Positions 6,220 through 12,001 of a stretch of 34,835 bases of DNA are shown one piece after another. Origin of the DNA: a virus; IMG/VR virus record IMGVR_UViG_3300021976_000043, positions 1 to 34,835 of that record; one strand, 5' to 3'. The translations under genes were made by a program, and so were the position numbers. The notes beneath the pieces were generated by a model, which was given only the letters and a program-made list of their open reading frames with translations, searched no databases and had not been told where the DNA came from. The stretch's first letter is position 1; each line of letters begins with the position of its first letter.

Positions 6220-6438
6220 TCAGAGGTCACAGGTGCGCCAATGCGTCTCGGCCAAGTCGACGCAGACCGCACACCAGTCTTCCTCGCCGGTGATCTCTTC
6301 AATTACTTCGTCGTCGGCGACCCTGACACCGCACAGCGCGAAGTCCGGGTTGCAGTAGCAGATGAAGTGATCGAGGTCGCGGCCGTCGACATCTGGCGGC
6401 GTTTCAGTCGGCAGGGTCTGGGTGGACACGTTCCTCAT
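6220..6438 (-). CDS. Small Cys-rich protein, 72 aa
   Basis: The start is ATG at 6438, after a GTGGGAGT site. Cys residues at 27, 29, 36, 56, 59 and 70 include CYC and CAVC, consistent with one zinc site. The N-terminal 20 residues are Thr/Pro-rich and probably flexible. The gene overlaps the end of the next upstream gene (6404-6733) by 35 bases. Proteins of this kind are common in actinophages and have no known function. Confidence 0.7.
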   Translation of the reverse strand: MRNVSTQTLPTETPPDVDGRDLDHFICYCNPDFALCGVRVADDEVIEEITGEEDWCAVCVDLAETHWRTCDL

Positions 6439-6733
6439 ACTCCCACTCGGCAGTCTGGGCACGCATCTGCTCGCACTCCTCGCAGTGGCAGAGCCAGAGC
6501 GCCAAGCAGATCTTGCCGGTGACCGACCAGCCGAGCACGCACACCTTCCGGCCGTACTCGTCGAAGCCAAAGCCAACCGGCAGCAAGCTCTTCCAGCTCT
6601 GCCAGTAAACCTGTGGCCGGTAGAACCACCAGCGCCGTCCGAGCACGGAGTGCCGCTCAGGTTTGTCGCAGCAGTAGTTGGCGAAGTAGTCGTCCTCGAC
6701 CTCGCGCGTGATGGGGCAGTAGTAACGGCTCAT
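6404..6733 (-). CDS. Cys/Trp-rich hypothetical protein, 109 aa
   Basis: ATG 6733 follows a strong GGAGGG site and overlaps the upstream stop by ATGA. There are eight Cys (6, 21, 22, 65, 76, 82, 84, 87), including CHCEEC, and a WWFYRPQVYWQSW aromatic stretch. A hydrophobic segment around 62-83 (VCVLGWSVTGKICLALWL) may be a membrane or buried helix. Metal binding is likely but no family is recognised. It belongs to the four-gene - strand operon. Confidence 0.7.
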   Translation of the reverse strand: MSRYYCPITREVEDDYFANYCCDKPERHSVLGRRWWFYRPQVYWQSWKSLLPVGFGFDEYGRKVCVLGWSVTGKICLALWLCHCEECEQMRAQTAEWEYEERVHPDPAD

Positions 6734-6912
6734 CGACCCTCCCCCGTGGGGTCGATGAGCCGTTCGTCCTCGCCGGTGGTGTTGATCGCCAGCGACAGCC
6801 CATCCGGGAGCCCGGTAAATGCGTGGCAGGCACCGCAGTAGCCGTGCTTGAGGTCTTCGGGGTGATGACTGGTCCGGCCACACGCCGGGCAGGTGAAGCT
6901 TTCGTCGGTCAT
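6730..6912 (-). CDS. Zinc-ribbon protein, 60 aa
   Basis: The N-terminal half is a compact zinc ribbon with CPAC (C8, C11) and CGAC (C26, C29). The C-terminal half is acidic and probably disordered. ATG 6912 overlaps the upstream TGA (ATGA) and follows GAAGGGT. The role is unknown; small ribbons of this kind often mediate protein or nucleic-acid contacts. Confidence 0.75.
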   Translation of the reverse strand: MTDESFTCPACGRTSHHPEDLKHGYCGACHAFTGLPDGLSLAINTTGEDERLIDPTGEGR

Positions 6913-7151
6913 AGACCCTTCTTCCAGGCCCGGCGCTCGCGCTTGTGCGCGCCCCGCTTGATGCTGCGGCGGGCTTTGTTGTGGTTGTTCAGGTAGCAGT
7001 ACCAGCGACGCCAGCCGGTGAACATGTCCTGCTCGGCACCCGTCACTTTGACCCGTCGGCCCATGCCCTCGGCCTTAGCTGCATCGAAGGCAGCGATCAC
7101 GACCTCGACGGGCTCGTCGTCCTCGTAGAAATCATCAGGTGGCAGTGTCAC
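6909..7151 (-). CDS. Basic hypothetical phage protein, 80 aa
   Basis: The chosen start is GTG 7151, giving an acidic N-terminus with DDFYEDDEPVE, a pattern I recall from many small actinophage proteins. The C-terminus is strongly basic (KARRSIKRGAHKRERR), suggesting nucleic-acid or membrane-surface contact. A longer in-frame extension to 7343 exists but runs through the inverted repeats of the control region and looks non-coding. The ribosome site (AAGG) is weak. It is the first gene of the leftward operon. Confidence 0.65.
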   Translation of the reverse strand: MTLPPDDFYEDDEPVEVVIAAFDAAKAEGMGRRVKVTGAEQDMFTGWRRWYCYLNNHNKARRSIKRGAHKRERRAWKKGL

Positions 7152-7408
7152 GAACGGGGACCTTACAACCAGCCTGGCCGGTCCGGAGGGCGATTCTCCC
7201 TTTGCCCCAAATGCCCGAACAGCGCGGTCCCCGGGGCAGGCACACGCGCCCCGGGGACCGCTGAAGGCTGGTCGCGAAAGCGGAGAGGACCAGCCCTCGA
7301 CCAAGACACTACCGGGCGTAGTGTTCGCCTGTCTGGCGCGCATGTGAGCAGCTACCGTGGTATATCCGAGGCGGGACTGTTCGTCTCGCGAATCCCCGGA
7401 GGGACCGA
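7152..7408. promoter_or_regulatory. Divergent control region with palindromes
   Basis: This 257-base gap separates leftward genes (start 7151) from rightward genes (start 7409), so both promoters should lie here. A perfect 14-bp inverted repeat occupies 7224-7237 and 7248-7261. A palindrome ACACTAC-5-GTAGTGT at 7306-7324 looks like an operator half-site pair. GGCTGGTC/GACCAGCC arms flank 7266-7295. A TATATC at about 7361 could be a -10 box, but no convincing -35 is seen. No gene is supported in this stretch. Confidence 0.55.
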
Positions 7409-7537
7409 ATGGATGACGACTGCGATATCTGCGAACGTTTACGAGCCGAGCTTCAAGAGGTCATAGGCAATAGCGAGGCCCACATGGACGTCACCGCTAA
7501 GTGGGAAGAACACGTTTACCGCGACCATGCCATCTGA
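7409..7537 (+). CDS. Small CxxC protein, 42 aa
   Basis: ATG 7409 lies five bases after a good GGAGGG site and is the first start after the divergent control region. The product begins MDDDCDICERL, with one CxxC pair (C5, C8) and then a charged helix. It could bind metal as a dimer. It overlaps the next gene by 11 bases, which fits the operon style. It is short, so confidence rests on the ribosome site, position and overlap. Confidence 0.6.
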   Translation: MDDDCDICERLRAELQEVIGNSEAHMDVTAKWEEHVYRDHAI

Positions 7538-7820
7538 GGTCGAGCAGCACTTCGAGGCAGCCAAGGCGGCTGCGCTGGGGGCTGCACTCGGGTACCGGTC
7601 AGAACTCAAGTTCCAGATCGATCTTCTGCTGAACGCAGCTATGCCGCACCTGCGCGCGATCATCGAGCAAGACACCATCGACGACGACGTGTTCACCCTC
7701 GTCGATGAGAGCTTCGGCTGGCCAGGTGGGTCGGCCCGGGAAGTGGGAAACATCTTCATGGCCTACGGGGCCGTACTCATCAAGCGAAGGGAAGAAACGC
7801 GTAATGCCACGACGAATTAA
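7527..7820 (+). CDS. Hypothetical protein, 97 aa
   Basis: The sequence is mainly helical, with an Ala-rich N-terminal segment (FEAAKAAALGAALGY) and a more mixed centre (DTIDDDVFTLVDESFGWPGG). No motif is recognised. The start overlaps the upstream gene by 11 bases and its stop overlaps the following gene by 17 bases, suggesting coupled translation. Confidence 0.72.
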   Translation: MPSEVEQHFEAAKAAALGAALGYRSELKFQIDLLLNAAMPHLRAIIEQDTIDDDVFTLVDESFGWPGGSAREVGNIFMAYGAVLIKRREETRNATTN

Positions 7821-8214
7821 GTCGGCTCCGACGCCGGACACCGCGTCGATCGAGGACGTGTGGGAACTTGTCGGCGAACTCACGCCCCAGCAGCGACACT
7901 GCCGCGAGAAGGGGCACCGGTTCGACATCCCCTACGACGTGGACGTCGACCTCTTCTCCAACGAGTGGATCGAATACACCAAGTGTGCGTGCCACGTCTT
8001 AAAAATCCAGCGTGTGCACCGCGACAGTGGCAGGCTCGGCAAGAAGAGGACCGACTACTCCGAGTCCCCCGGCTACGTCATGAAGGGCAAGGGGCGCATC
8101 GACAAGGACGGCCGGGGCGTTTTCCGGATCGCCAACCGGGAAGGTAACCCGATGTATCGCAAGGCGCTGGCCAAGGCGCAGCGCAACCAGAAACGCACAC
8201 GGAAAGCGAGCTGA
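7804..8214 (+). CDS. Conserved actinophage hypothetical protein, 136 aa
   Basis: ATG 7804 follows AAGGGAAG. The protein has REKGHRFDIPYDV, a CACHV pair of Cys, and SPGYVMKGKGRIDKDGRGVFRI near the end, followed by a basic Lys/Arg/Gln tail. I recall actinophage proteins with the same order: a Cys/His segment, then GYxMxxGxGRI and a short strand. Their function is unknown. The N-terminal HCREKGH plus CAC could form a metal site. Confidence 0.75.
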   Translation: MPRRIKSAPTPDTASIEDVWELVGELTPQQRHCREKGHRFDIPYDVDVDLFSNEWIEYTKCACHVLKIQRVHRDSGRLGKKRTDYSESPGYVMKGKGRIDKDGRGVFRIANREGNPMYRKALAKAQRNQKRTRKAS

Positions 8215-8216
8215 TC

Positions 8217-8840
8217 ATGGTCCGCTGGGTAGAGACGATCATCGTCGAGGTCTGTAGCCGTTGCCATGAGAACAGCGGCTCGATGGTCCCGACGGATGCC
8301 TCGGAGGATGTGACGATCGGGGGTGTCGCGTACCGGCTCGATCTTTGCGCCGAATGCAAGAAGGAAATGTTCGACCCGTTCGCCACTGAGATCCAGCGGA
8401 TCGGCATCAAGGCCGGACCGCCCAGTCCGGGCAAGCCCCCAGCGTCGATGGCGAAGGCGTCGCAGCACTTGGTCCCCGGGCACCCGGAGATCACCAATGC
8501 ACTGGAATGTCCCGTATGTAAGCGAGTTACCACCATGTTCAACAATCTGCGAAAGCACATCGAGGACAGTCACTCGAAGTTCTACACATCCGACAAGGGC
8601 TTGCCCTGGGTCCTGTCGAGGAAGGGCAGCGGCCATAGCGTCCCCTGCCCATACTGCGGCGCGACGCCTAAGGGGGTGACCGGCCTCGGATACCACCTTT
8701 CCGCGCAACACGACAACATCTACCAGCCTGGACAGGCTGCACTGATCGTTGGTTTCCATCTCGCAGATGCGATGCGAGCCAACAAGACAGTTGAACCGTC
8801 GCCAATCCCTGGCATGGACAAGGCGAACAGTTCCGGCTAA
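8217..8840 (+). CDS. Zinc-finger protein with a four-Cys domain and two C2H2 fingers, 207 aa
   Basis: Three metal sites are readable. Residues 13-47 have CSRC and CAEC around GGVAYRLDLC, similar to the N-terminal zinc/strand domain seen in some phage Lsr2-like proteins. Then two regular C2H2 fingers follow: C98-x2-C101-x12-H114-x4-H119 and C144-x2-C147-x12-H160-x4-H165, identical in spacing. The fingers suggest sequence-specific DNA or RNA binding. A Pro-rich linker (67-77) separates the first domain. The gene starts two bases after the previous stop. It is followed by a 129-base gap (8841-8969) with no gene that I can support. Confidence 0.82.
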   Translation: MVRWVETIIVEVCSRCHENSGSMVPTDASEDVTIGGVAYRLDLCAECKKEMFDPFATEIQRIGIKAGPPSPGKPPASMAKASQHLVPGHPEITNALECPVCKRVTTMFNNLRKHIEDSHSKFYTSDKGLPWVLSRKGSGHSVPCPYCGATPKGVTGLGYHLSAQHDNIYQPGQAALIVGFHLADAMRANKTVEPSPIPGMDKANSSG

Positions 8841-8969
8841 GTTCATGGTCAACGCGAGCGCGGTGACGCCACACACACCTGCACTCCGGCCATGGGGGGC
8901 TCAGCCGAGGACAGGGGCCGACGCCGCGCTCGCGGACATCACATCCAGTGATCGCGGAAGGAGTGTCAG

Positions 8970-9311
8970 GTGCTCCAACTCAACCGGCCCACGGTGGAAG
9001 GTGCGTGTGAACTCACGTGGGTGAAGGGGGAATCCCGGTACCTCCATCGCCAGGTGGATTTCGTACAGATGCGTGACGTCAGGCAGGGTGCCGCGTCACC
9101 GGTCGTACAGTTCACCCGGCGCGACTGGTCCCGTTTCCAGAAGGTCGCCCATCGGCTACAGCCAGCAGTGGGTGGTGGCTACCGCCTCGGCGACCTCTTC
9201 TATCGCACGAACGACTGGGACGCTTTCTGCGCGGCCATCCGGGTCAACGCAGTTCGTCTTCCTAGCAGGGCACGACACGCGAGACTCACCCCGGCGGTTG
9301 TCGGGGTGTAA
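8970..9311 (+). CDS. DUF397-like protein, 113 aa
   Basis: GTG 8970 follows AAGGAG at a spacing of six. The first half resembles DUF397 proteins of Streptomyces and relatives: a Trp/Cys N-terminus, then VQMRDVRQGAASPVVQFTRRDWSRF, where DUF397 has V-x-V-R-D-S-K ... F-T-x-x-x-W-x-x-F. A second FYRTNDWDAF motif later in the protein looks like a partial repeat. In bacteria DUF397 genes sit beside XRE-type regulators in developmental loci, with unclear biochemistry. The match is by eye and should be treated as probable. A terminator follows the stop by five bases. Confidence 0.65.
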   Translation: MLQLNRPTVEGACELTWVKGESRYLHRQVDFVQMRDVRQGAASPVVQFTRRDWSRFQKVAHRLQPAVGGGYRLGDLFYRTNDWDAFCAAIRVNAVRLPSRARHARLTPAVVGV

Positions 9312-9316
9312 ACGAT

Positions 9317-9362
9317 GACGGCCCGGACGGCGTTCCGCCCTGCACGCGGCGTCCGGGCCGTC
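9317..9362 (+). terminator. Hairpin terminator after the DUF397-like gene
   Basis: Arms 9317-9329 and 9350-9362 are a perfect 13-bp inverted repeat (GACGGCCCGGACG) with a 20-base loop, followed by TTCGATTT. It begins five bases past the preceding stop. Since the next gene begins at 9401-9439, that gene either has its own promoter or receives readthrough. Confidence 0.78.
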
Positions 9363-9400
9363 TTCGATTTCCATGACTTGCATCGAGGAGGAGAGCCGAC

Positions 9401-9442
9401 ATGCAAGTTCAACCACCACGAAGGGAAAGGCACACATCATGA
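9401..9442 (+). CDS. Possible 13-residue leader peptide
   Basis: ATG 9401 follows a very strong GAGGAGGAG site and encodes MQVQPPRRERHTS before TGA. The TGA overlaps the ATG of the DUF4190 gene (ATGA at 9439-9442). The strong site in front of such a short frame, and only a weaker GGGAAAGG before the main gene, suggests a translational-coupling leader. Alternatively the strong site could be chance. Confidence 0.4.
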   Translation: MQVQPPRRERHTS

Positions 9443-9810
9443 ACCAGCAAAACCCGAGCTTCCCGCCAGTACCTCCGGAACCTGAGCAGCCGCAGATGCC
9501 GCAGCCTCAGCAGTTCATCCAGCCGGGCTACGCCATGCCGTACGTCAGTATCGCGCCGCAGCAGAAGACCAGCGGCCTGGCCATCGCGTCCATGGTGCTC
9601 GGCATCGTCTGGCTGGGGTGGCTGGGCAGCCTCCTGGCGGTGATCTTCGGGCACATCGCGCTCAGCCAGACCAAGGACGGTAGAGCCGGTGGCCGGGGTA
9701 TGGCTATCGCCGGTCTGGTGCTCGGCTACGTGGGCGTCCTGACGTTCGTGTGGTTCCTGATCGCCATGGGCAGCGCCGCCGATTCTGTGGATTCGGGCTA
9801 CCAGAACTGA
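9439..9810 (+). CDS. DUF4190 membrane protein, 123 aa
   Basis: The N-terminal 42 residues are Pro/Gln-rich and disordered. The rest is a textbook DUF4190 domain: SGLAIASMVLGI, then GSLLAVIFGHIALSQTK, a short cytoplasmic turn, and GRGMAIAGLVLGYVG. Membrane segments are about 45-73 and 88-112. Hosts of the actinobacterial group carry many such proteins of unknown function, so the gene may be host-derived. The start at ATG 9439 is chosen for the GGGAAAGG site and overlap with the upstream short frame. It is the last rightward gene before the convergence zone. Confidence 0.87.
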   Translation: MNQQNPSFPPVPPEPEQPQMPQPQQFIQPGYAMPYVSIAPQQKTSGLAIASMVLGIVWLGWLGSLLAVIFGHIALSQTKDGRAGGRGMAIAGLVLGYVGVLTFVWFLIAMGSAADSVDSGYQN

Positions 9811-9834
9811 TCGTTCTGTATTAGAGTTTGACCC

Positions 9835-9887
9835 GAGGCCCTTTCCCAGGGGAGACGCTACAAAGAGTCCTCCTGGGTTAGGGCCTC
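9835..9887. other. Structured element (long two-part hairpin)
   Basis: Arms GAGGCCCT (9835-9842) and AGGGCCTC (9880-9887) enclose a symmetric TT/TT internal loop and a second stem CCCAGG (9845-9850) with CCTGGG (9872-9877). The apical loop is about 21 bases. It differs from the simple terminators nearby and could be part of a structured 3' untranslated region or a small RNA. Confidence 0.5.
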
Positions 9888-9909
9888 ATCAATTCCTGGA
9901 CACGTAGAA

Positions 9910-9945
9910 AAGGCCCCCCTCCCGCCGAAGCGAGAGGGGGGCCTT
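9910..9945 (+). terminator. Strong terminator at the end of the rightward operon
   Basis: A perfect 12-bp stem (AAGGCCCCCCTC at 9910-9921 with its complement at 9934-9945) can be extended inward by CGC/GCG around the loop CGAA, with one mismatch. It is followed by TCTCTAA. This is the strongest terminator of the window and lies about 100 bases after the DUF4190 gene. Confidence 0.88.
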
Positions 9946-9957
9946 CTCTAAGGGTGG

Positions 9958-10024
9958 CAGGCACCGGGCAGGTACTGCCGTGTGGGGGTTGGGGGGCAAC
10001 TCCCACACGCCCACCCGGTGCCTG
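9958..10024. terminator. Third large hairpin of the convergence zone
   Basis: Outer arms CAGGCACCGGG (9958-9968) and CCCGGTGCCTG (10014-10024) are a perfect 11-bp repeat. Inner arms GTGTGGG (9980-9986) and CCCACAC (10002-10008) add seven pairs. On the - strand it lies about 150 bases beyond the last late gene and may end the late transcript. The rest of 10025-10172 holds no gene; a CCGATC/GATCGG pair is the only other structure seen there. Confidence 0.6.
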
Positions 10025-10172
10025 GTCCGTCAGCCACTGTCGGTGCAGATCCGATCGCGCCTGTGCGAAGGGTACGGATCGGTTCGGCGCGACTGGCGAA
10101 CACTTCGGACTGTAAATGCCGCCCAGGCGCTCCGCAACTCCAAGATCTATTTATCCAGGTATGTGGCTTCTG

Positions 10173-10460
10173 TTACCGGTGGCGGACCTTGAGCTTGATT
10201 GTCCGGTCGTCCTCGCGCCCGCCCACGGTGACGATGTGGCAGGTGACCTCGACGTCCACAGGGACGACCCCGCCGGAGATCACAGCACTGACCACACCGT
10301 CCTCGACGGTGGGTGTCTCGATCTCCAGCGAGTCCGCCGGGTCCTGCGTGATCGTGGGCGTGCCGCTGATGACGTCGGCGTCCTCGTGCAGCAGCCAGGC
10401 CCGCCAGTCCCACTCGTACGGCAGCACGGCGTCGGGGTCGTGGAGGAAGGTATGGCTCAT
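10173..10460 (-). CDS. Fibre-tail adaptor-like structural protein, 95 aa
   Basis: This is the last gene of the late operon. The N-terminus HDPDAVLPYEWDWRAWL matches a small beta-sandwich family seen in many phages, in which a DP..xLxYxWDW..WL motif precedes strands; such proteins are often annotated as fibre-tail adaptors or Ig-like minor structural proteins. The rest is beta-rich with VDVEVTCHIVT. ATG 10460 overlaps the upstream stop (ATGA). Placement after the tail fibres supports a virion role. Confidence 0.7.
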   Translation of the reverse strand: MSHTFLHDPDAVLPYEWDWRAWLLHEDADVISGTPTITQDPADSLEIETPTVEDGVVSAVISGGVVPVDVEVTCHIVTVGGREDDRTIKLKVRHR

Positions 10461-11593
10461 GGGGTGGGGACCTCCAGTCGGCGGGTTTCAGCGGTGACGA
10501 CGAGGACCCGCGACTCGGCCTCGATAACGAACACGTGGGTCGGCGGCAGGGGCGGCGCGCCGCCCGGATCGCTGAGCACTCCGGCCAGGTCAACGAGAAC
10601 CGCCAACGAGCCCGCCAGCGACCCCACGGAGGCCGTGGGAGCGTCGAGAAGGCCCGCGAGGTCCAGGACGATCGGCAGCGTCCCGGTAAGCCCAGGAACG
10701 GGCACAGAGGGTTGCGCGAGCACGCCTGCGAGATCGAGTTCGACCGGGAGTGCGGCGGTCAGTGTCGGCACGGTCGCGATGGGCGCATCGAGCACGCCGC
10801 CGAGATCGATGGTCAGGCTCAGCGAGCCGGTGATCTCAGGCAGGCCAGAGGTCGGCCGATCTAGCACGCCGTCGAGGTCGATCTCCAGGTCGAGCCCGCC
10901 AGTGACGGTGGGGACGCTGGCGATCGGCGCGTCCAGGACGCCGCCGAGTTCAATCTCCAGGGCCAGCGAGCCGGTGATCTCGTCGACGGGTGCCGGACCG
11001 CCGCCGATCGGATCGGCCTCGAAACTGTCGACGCGGACGGTGGTGCTCGCGTTCAGGTTGGATCGGAAGCCGTCGATCCCGGCGTAGTGGCCAGTGGTGA
11101 TCGCCGCAGGAGCGCTGTCGACGATGGTGTTGATCAGCGAGCTGTTCTGGTAAACCCTGATGGTCGATCCCTCGACCTCGACCCGGAAGATCTCGGTCGC
11201 GCCGCTGAACACTAGTGCGGTGGTGTTGACGAGGTAGACGAAATCGCTGATGCCGCCGCCGTTGTATCGCCGGATCTGGTAGAAGCCGGTAAGGAACCCG
11301 CCGGTCGAGCCGCGCTTGACGCAGTACCGAGCCGGGGAGACCACGGACGACGCCGCCTGGCGCATGCAGATACCAACGTCGCCGTAACCGGCCGACGGAG
11401 TATCGGCGAAGACGATCTCGACGGACATGTCGTCCGAACCGAGATCGACCTCCATCCGCTCGACGGCCTCGACGCTGATGGTGTTGATTCCAGCCGTGTT
11501 GCTGCCGGTGACGTATCCGGCCTGGGCCGTCGTCCAGGCTTGATCAGGGCCGAGCCCAGCCCCGGTTCGGCCGTCGTACGTCTCCAGTGCCAC
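10457..11593 (-). CDS. Tail protein with lectin-like N-terminus and six 24-residue repeats, 378 aa
   Basis: Residues 1-200 resemble a concanavalin/LamG-like jelly roll (METYDG-type start, FRVEVEGSTIRVYQNSSL) such as found in carbohydrate-binding tail proteins. Residues 207-350 are six tandem repeats of exactly 24 residues with the pattern TGSLxLxIDLGGVLDAPxxxxPxx. A short C-terminal strand pair (VFVIEAESRVLVV, ETRRLEV) resembles the ends of other phage structural proteins. The start is GTG 11593; no ATG fits. The domain pattern and position among fibres suggest a host-surface binding or spacer role. Confidence 0.78.
   Translation of the reverse strand: MALETYDGRTGAGLGPDQAWTTAQAGYVTGSNTAGINTISVEAVERMEVDLGSDDMSVEIVFADTPSAGYGDVGICMRQAASSVVSPARYCVKRGSTGGFLTGFYQIRRYNGGGISDFVYLVNTTALVFSGATEIFRVEVEGSTIRVYQNSSLINTIVDSAPAAITTGHYAGIDGFRSNLNASTTVRVDSFEADPIGGGPAPVDEITGSLALEIELGGVLDAPIASVPTVTGGLDLEIDLDGVLDRPTSGLPEITGSLSLTIDLGGVLDAPIATVPTLTAALPVELDLAGVLAQPSVPVPGLTGTLPIVLDLAGLLDAPTASVGSLAGSLAVLVDLAGVLSDPGGAPPLPPTHVFVIEAESRVLVVTAETRRLEVPTP
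10544..10975 (-). repeat. Six tandem 72-bp coding repeats
   Basis: The six repeats each encode 24 residues, at residues 207-230, 231-254, 255-278, 279-302, 303-326 and 327-350 of the tail protein. The conserved core is LxLxIDLGGVLDAP. Repeats 1 and 3 are the most alike; repeat 6 is the most diverged and passes into a Pro-rich end. Constant repeat length with no indels points to a structural constraint. Confidence 0.85.
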
Positions 11594-11595
11594 GG

Positions 11596-11925
11596 TTAGA
11601 CCGGGAACGCCGCCGTGACGGGAGCGGACGTCAGGTCCAGCCGCCCGTCGGAGTTGAAGCTGACGGGGCTGTCCACGGGGCGGATCTCCCAGACACCACC
11701 GGCGTTCCGGAAGATCAGGTGCGTCACCGGGCCACCGTTGACCGGGCCGTCATACTCCAGCGTGGCGGTGATGTCGGCTTCGCCAGACGCGGCTGCGCCG
11801 TAGGTCGGAGCCAGGGCGGCGTAGCCGTTGCCGGTGATCTCGTCACCTGCCGTTGCCCCGTCGGCCAGACCGATCGACACGATGTCAGCGGTGATCATGT
11901 CGATCACGTCTTCGAGGAACGCCAT
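11596..11925 (-). CDS. Small tail fibre-like protein, 109 aa
   Basis: ATG 11925 follows AAGGAG at a spacing of eight; the longer upstream frame is rejected. The sequence MAFLEDVIDMITADIVSIGLADG, then DEITGNGYAALAPTYGAAASGEADITATLEY and GPVTHLIFRNAGG, follows a layout seen in short phage fibre proteins: an N-terminal helix, a tgGgYaR-like segment, and a final strand-rich part. It lies two bases upstream of the repeat-protein gene. A hairpin separates it from the gene before. Confidence 0.65.
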   Translation of the reverse strand: MAFLEDVIDMITADIVSIGLADGATAGDEITGNGYAALAPTYGAAASGEADITATLEYDGPVNGGPVTHLIFRNAGGVWEIRPVDSPVSFNSDGRLDLTSAPVTAAFPV

Positions 11926-11957
11926 TGCCGACTCCTTACGGTGGATGCGCGAAGGTG

Positions 11958-11983
11958 CCGCCCCCACCAATCGATGGGGGCGG
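11958..11983 (-). terminator. Intergenic hairpin in the tail-fibre region
   Basis: CCGCCCCCA (11958-11966) and TGGGGGCGG (11975-11983) form a perfect 9-bp stem with an eight-base loop between the tail protein stop at 12002 and the next start at 11925. It may attenuate transcription of the last late genes or stabilise the mRNA. Confidence 0.5.
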
Positions 11984-12001
11984 GGACAGGTGCAGGGGCT
12001 A

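Noticed and set aside
5734-6522. 262-codon + strand open frame over the lipoprotein and Cys-rich genes
   Set aside because: It spans two - strand genes and a hairpin cluster; the - strand frames have a lipobox and Cys motifs and good start sites.
7152-7343. N-terminal extension of the 6909-7151 gene up to 7343
   Set aside because: The extension lies in inverted repeats of the divergent region and encodes Pro/Gly/Arg-rich sequence with no similarity to the sensible remainder.
9829-9834. TTGACC as a -35 promoter element
   Set aside because: No -10-like sequence lies 16-19 bases downstream, and it leads into a hairpin rather than a gene.
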